From Molossus alvarezi (taxonomy: Eukaryota > Chordata > Mammalia > Chiroptera > Molossidae): a DNA stretch of 64,000 nucleotides. A model generated the notes under the pieces. That model had not been told where the DNA came from. It was given only the letters and a program-made list of their open reading frames with translations, and did no database searches. Position 1 is the first letter of the stretch. Every line of letters starts with the position of its first letter. Of this stretch, positions 59,501-64,000 are shown one piece after another. Location of the stretch: contig CM073893.1 of the NCBI GenBank assembly GCA_037176705.1, positions 15,748,074 to 15,812,073 on the forward strand, given 5' to 3'. A program made the translations under genes and the position numbers.

Positions 59501-62340
59501 TGCCCCATTTTTGAATAGTTATTTTCAAAAATAATTCTAGTTAATGTTTACATCTTTTCATCAGCCAATATATCGAAAGCTCTGCTGGTATGAGAATCAC
59601 CAGAATATGTGTTCCAGTGCAGATTCTGGAGCCCAGTAATCGGTGTTTTCAGTAAGCTGAGGTGATTCCCTTTGAATGCCTTCTTGGACTGCATTTTAAG
59701 AGCCACTTTTAAATGACAGTGGCTGGTTTGTACTATAGGCTTTAGAAGGCAAAATTCAGTGTATTAAAATGTCTAATGCTGCAGGAGTGCATTCTGTATA
59801 CTGAGATATAACAGCTATGCAATTGCCTCGTGGGCTAAAATCTGCAAAGAAAATAAGAGGTTAGAATTATAATAGTTGTGTTCTAACAATTTCAAAGATA
59901 AGCCTAGCAAATAAGAATATATGTTAGGGGAATTAACAGGTTTTTATAGTTTAACCATTAATAATTTTTAAACAACTCCACAGTGAAATAGTACTTGATG
60001 ACTATAAAGAATGAAAGTTAAGAATCTCAAGAACTAGAGGAAACTTTAGAAATTATTCAGTTCAACTCTTTCATTTTAGAGTGAGCTGTTGCCATCTGAG
60101 GTCACACACTTGATAAGCAGAGTTGGGCACATGCAGGTTTTCTGACTGCAGCGCCTGTTTCCACCCACCCCTTCACATAAATGCGGTCATCTTTCAGAAA
60201 GTATTCATCAGCTCTAGCATGCCACTGGGAAGGCCTCTGCGGTGAGTCTTAATCATTTTGATGTATGTGTATTTTGAGGAAGTTTCTTTGTTTAATTTTA
60301 GACTAATACTTAAATTGTTTTTGCATTTTTGTGCACAGACTAGATAGCAATCATGAGAGAAAAGAGCCAGCCCACAGTATAGAATCTACAGCATTTCATC
60401 CACCTTGTAAATTAGATACACACAGGAAATTGTGAGTTGGCTGAATTCTCTGTAAGGAACAGTGATTTTCCAGCATCAGTGAAGGGACCAGACAGGACTG
60501 GAGAAAGGGAAAAAGCAATGGAAGTGTTCACCTGGCATCCTTGTCAAGCCAGTGAAGAAACTGGTTATTTAAGCAGGTGGTCTTTTTCTGCAGGATCTTT
60601 TAGAAAATAAAAAATTTCTATAATAATTGTAGATAAAAAAAATAGTTCTTTGGTGGTTATGAAAAGGTTTTACGAATCTGTGTCTTCACTGCTACCTAGT
60701 ATGGTATCTGAACACTTAAAATAAACGTTAATGAAATGAGCAGAGGTTTACTATGAAACCTTTTATCAGTAAATGTGTTTTGTTAGAGTCCAGGCACCTT
60801 GGTACAATGTGAGAAATGGGACCAATTGTATGAATGAGACTTTGGTTAGATGGGCTTAGCTATTTCAGTTTTTTCTCCAGCATACTACCGGAATTGTTTA
60901 ACAATTGACAATTTTACATGTGTGCACAGCCATAAGCCAAGACCCATAGCCCATTTGTCCCTAGCATCTGCACCTCTCTTAAATTTTATCTCTGGTAAGA
61001 GTTAACATTTCAGAACAACATTTGTGATCAGAGTAAGAAATCAGGAGTTATTGTGTGTGTGTGTGTTCTTGCCTGATCTTATATTACAGATACTGTATGC
61101 TTACTTTTGTTAAGTAGCTACTTAAATGTTATGCAACTAATGAAACCAACCCAAAAGAGGCCAAGCACAAAGGGATTCTCCTGGCTTTGGACTCATCCTC
61201 TCCTGCAGTGTCAGGAGCTATTAAGTGCCATTGAGGTCATAACAACCTATTTTGTTTCCAAGATTGTTTATAGGTGCTACTCTGTAAAAGGGTTCCCTAG
61301 TTTATTAAAACGGGAAATGCAGGTTGAGTAGTTTTGTGCTTTTGCTTTTAGTAGTGGACTTCTTAGAGCTGCTAATTTGCTAATGTTCATGGTGAATCCT
61401 ACAGGAGGACTATAATATGTAGTGTTTAGTCATGGAACCATCCACACCACCCCCTTTCTCCAAATTTACCAAATTAGTATTCTGGGGAATGTAGCTTGGG
61501 AAAGTGTAGCCCACCATAAACCTATCTGCTCCTATATTACATTTCAACATCCAAAGCAAAGGGGTAAGATTCTTCTTTACTCTCCCTCCTCACATAATCT
61601 CCAATCTTCTTCCAGAACATCTTTTAACACATTTACATGTTAACCTTACTTTTTAGATTGTTAGTTCTTAGGAGGCAGAAGCTTTCTTAGTCATTTTAAA
61701 TACTTTGTACTTCACGCAACTAGTGTAATAATGTTTATGTGTAGTAGAGGTTGGGTGAATGAATATTAGACACTCTTCACACTGTCCATTTCTTTCATTT
61801 CCCCATTTACACAGCTGCCTTCACGTTCTTTAGTCTGATTTCACTTGTAAGGAAATGCTGGTGTCTGTAGAATCAGGGACACAGGACAAAATGAGTCTTG
61901 GGTAAGTCTCATCCAAACGATTTTTTCAATGGCTCTTCCCTTTTATTAGTGGAGACCACCATTCTCTGTGTGTGGTTGGTCGTACTCTCAAAAGGTTTAA
62001 GAGTCTTTACAACATCACACAGTATAAATACAAGATTGCAAAATGTAAATCAATGTCTCTACATTTGATCCTCAGCTTCTCATAAAGCAGGATAAATATA
62101 TTATTTGCTGTGTCTTTTGTCTTTAATAATTATTATTGGCAAGTTTAGTGGTGTTTTAGAAAGTTATTGCCAAAATTTGCTTCTAATTTATTTTCCTCAG
62201 CTTTTTAACTGTAAAAACTTGTGAAAGATGGAGAGTGTGTCACCTCGCACGCAGCCCAGGACACACAGAGTGCTAAAAAGGAGCTGAAACGGCCTCTGAA
62301 TCTAGTAGTGACTTGTTTCTCCACCCTTCTCTAGCCCACT
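59501..62340. other. Intergenic or distal 3' sequence
   Basis: No coding potential of note. A reverse MIR-like piece may occur at 60040-60160 (TTTTAGAGTGAGCTGTTGCC, GAGGTCACACACTTGATAAG). A short (GT)n lies near 61053. The rest looks unique. Confidence 0.6.
59570..59720 (+). mobile_element. Possible MER5-type remnant
   Basis: ATGAGAATCACCAGAATATG, GCAGATTCTGGAGCCCAGTA and AAGCTGAGGTGATTC recall MER5 order, but divergence is high. Confidence 0.45.
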
Positions 62341-62359
62341 CCTCACACCTTTCTTTCCC

Positions 62360-63225
62360 CTACCCCCAGCTTTATCGAGACATAATTGACATATAACTTT
62401 GTTTAAATTTAACGTGTACAATATAATAATTTGATATGTTTATATTGTGAAATGATTACTACAATGAGATTAGTTAACATATCTATCACGTCACATAGTT
62501 ACAATTTTCTTGTGTATAACTTTTCAGACCTACTCTCTTAGCAGCTTTCAAATATACAGTATATTATTCCAGAACTTATAACTGGAAGTTTGTATCCTTT
62601 CCCTACCTCCCTCCCCTTCCCCGGGCCAATACCAATCTACTTTCTGTTTCTATATGTTTAGTTTTGTTTGTTTTTTTATTCCACGTGTAAATGACATACA
62701 GTATTTGTCTTTTTCTTTCTGACTTATTTCACTCAGCACAATGCCCTTAAAGTTTCTTTTGTTGTTGTAAATGGCAGGATTTTCTTCTTTCTTATGTTTG
62801 AATAATATTCCATTGTGTATATATACCACGACTTTTCTATTCGTTTATCTGTCCATGGACACTGTTGTTTTTTTTTTTTCCCTATGTCTTGGCTATTGTA
62901 AATAATGCTGCTATGAAGATGGGGGTGCAGATATCTCTGAGATTGTGATTTCATTTCGTTTGCAATATATACCCAGAAGTGGAATTGCCTGATCATATGG
63001 TAATTCTATTTTTACTCTTTTGAGAAACCCCCACACTGTTTCCATAGTGATTATACCAATTTACATTCCCATCAACAGTGCACAAGTGTTCTCTTATCTC
63101 CACATCCTTCCCAGCATTTGTTATCTCTTATCTTTTTGATAATAGATATCGCAACAGGTGTGAGATGATATCTCATAGTGGTTTTTATTTGCATTTCACT
63201 GATGATTAGTGATGTTGAGTACCTT
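62360..63225 (-). mobile_element. Old L1 3' region
   Basis: Reverse L1: CTTTATCGAGACATAATTGA, GAAATGATTACTACAATGAG, then ORF2 end text (TGTAAATAATGCTGCTATGA, TACCCAGAAGTGGAATTGCC). A broken ORF2 end is readable at 62996-62733. It is interrupted at 63225 by a younger L1. Confidence 0.8.
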
Positions 63226-64000
63226 TTATTTTTAAAAAATATTTATTAATTTTTGTTACAGATGTTTCTCCTTTTCCCCCAATTGACACCCTCCTCCCAA
63301 TCCTGTCCCATCCCCAGCATTATTGTCTATGTCCATGTTTACGCATACATGCATATAAGTTCTGTGATTTATCTCTTTCCTCCCCTCCTACCCCCCTCTT
63401 CTGAGGTTTGTCAGTCTGTACCCTACTTCTATGTCTCTGGGTCTATTTTGTTTATCAGTTTGTTTTGTTCATTATATAGTATTCTACAAGTAAGTGAGAT
63501 CGTGTGATATTTGTCTTTCTCTGATTGGCTTGTTTCACTTAATATAATACTCTCCAGGTCCCTCCACGTCTAAGATCTTTCTTTCTTACAGCTGCATAGA
63601 ATTCCATTGTGTATATGTACCACAGCTTTTTTATCCACTCATCTATTGATGGGCTATTTTCAGATCTTAGCTATGGTAAATAGTGCTGCTATGAACATAG
63701 AGGTACACATTTTTTCTGATTGGTGTTTCAGGCTTCTTAGAAGTAGAATCACTGGGTCAAATGGCAGTTCAATTTTTAATTTTTTGAGGTAACACCATAT
63801 TGTTTTTCATAGTGGCTGCACCAGTCTGCATTTCCACCAGCAGTGTATACCTGTTGGCCATTTGAATATCTTCTTTGGAAAAATGTCTCTTCAGATCATT
63901 TGCTCATTTTTAATTGGATGATTTTTATTATTTGCCTTTTTTATTTTATCGATTGTTTCTTTTGCTGTGAGGAAGCTTTTAGTTTGATGTAGTCCCACTT
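63226..64000 (-). mobile_element. Bat L1, 3' end, running off the window
   Basis: Starts ATTTATTAATTTTTGTTACA, then 3' UTR with CCATGTTTACGCATACATGC and ORF2 end text (CAGATCTTAGCTATGGTAAA, TGTTTCAGGCTTCTTAGAAG). A deletion occurs near 63845. Its layout matches the L1 at 28801. The 5' part lies outside the window. Confidence 0.85.

Noticed and set aside
1..64000. A new multi-gene defence or metabolic system
   Set aside because: The only gene is INTS6; everything else reads as introns, UTR, retrocopies and transposable elements.

Overview
This window is mammalian nuclear DNA, almost certainly from a bat. It carries many copies of a tRNA-derived SINE with the bat VES head (GCCCTGGCCGG...GCTCAG...TTAGAGC...GGTTCGATTCC) and VES tail (CCTCGGGTGAGGAT plus A-run). 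It also has young L1 elements with a bat-type 3' end and a hAT-type short DNA transposon with a clean 8-bp duplication. I did not resolve the family; an insect-eating (yangochiropteran) bat fits best, by inference.

The one protein-coding gene is INTS6 (Integrator complex subunit 6, also DICE1/DDX26), on the + strand. Fourteen coding exons lie between 10014 and 54761. All junctions have AG/GT borders, all phases agree, and together they encode 744 residues to the stop at 54759-54761. The family protein is about 887 residues, so the first ~143 residues (exons 1-4, most of the VWA domain) lie upstream of the window. The exons show no frameshift or stop. A strong poly(A) signal follows at 55284-55289, with weaker candidates further downstream.

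Layout: 1-10013 is the upstream intron, with an intact ORF1-only half-L1 (2168-4377), several VES SINEs, MIR fragments and old L1 pieces. 10014-27872 holds eight exons with modest introns, a COX6B1 processed pseudogene and a head-only VES copy. 27873-44519 is one 16.6-kb intron made mostly of L1 DNA, including a four-level nest: old L1, then VES, then full-length L1, then a second half-L1. 44520-54761 holds the last six exons, a long old-repeat intron and the hAT element. 54762-64000 is 3' UTR and intergenic DNA, ending in an old L1 that is interrupted by a young antisense L1.

I found no evidence of a new multi-gene system. The most notable content is mobile-element biology: a bat half-L1 (HAL1-like) family with an intact ORF1, its own 5' UTR with adjoining ETS-like and YY1-like motifs, and an L1-like 3' tail, present twice. 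Next come the deep nest, a retroposed SINE head, an unidentified 404-bp insertion and a near-perfect 94-bp tandem duplication.
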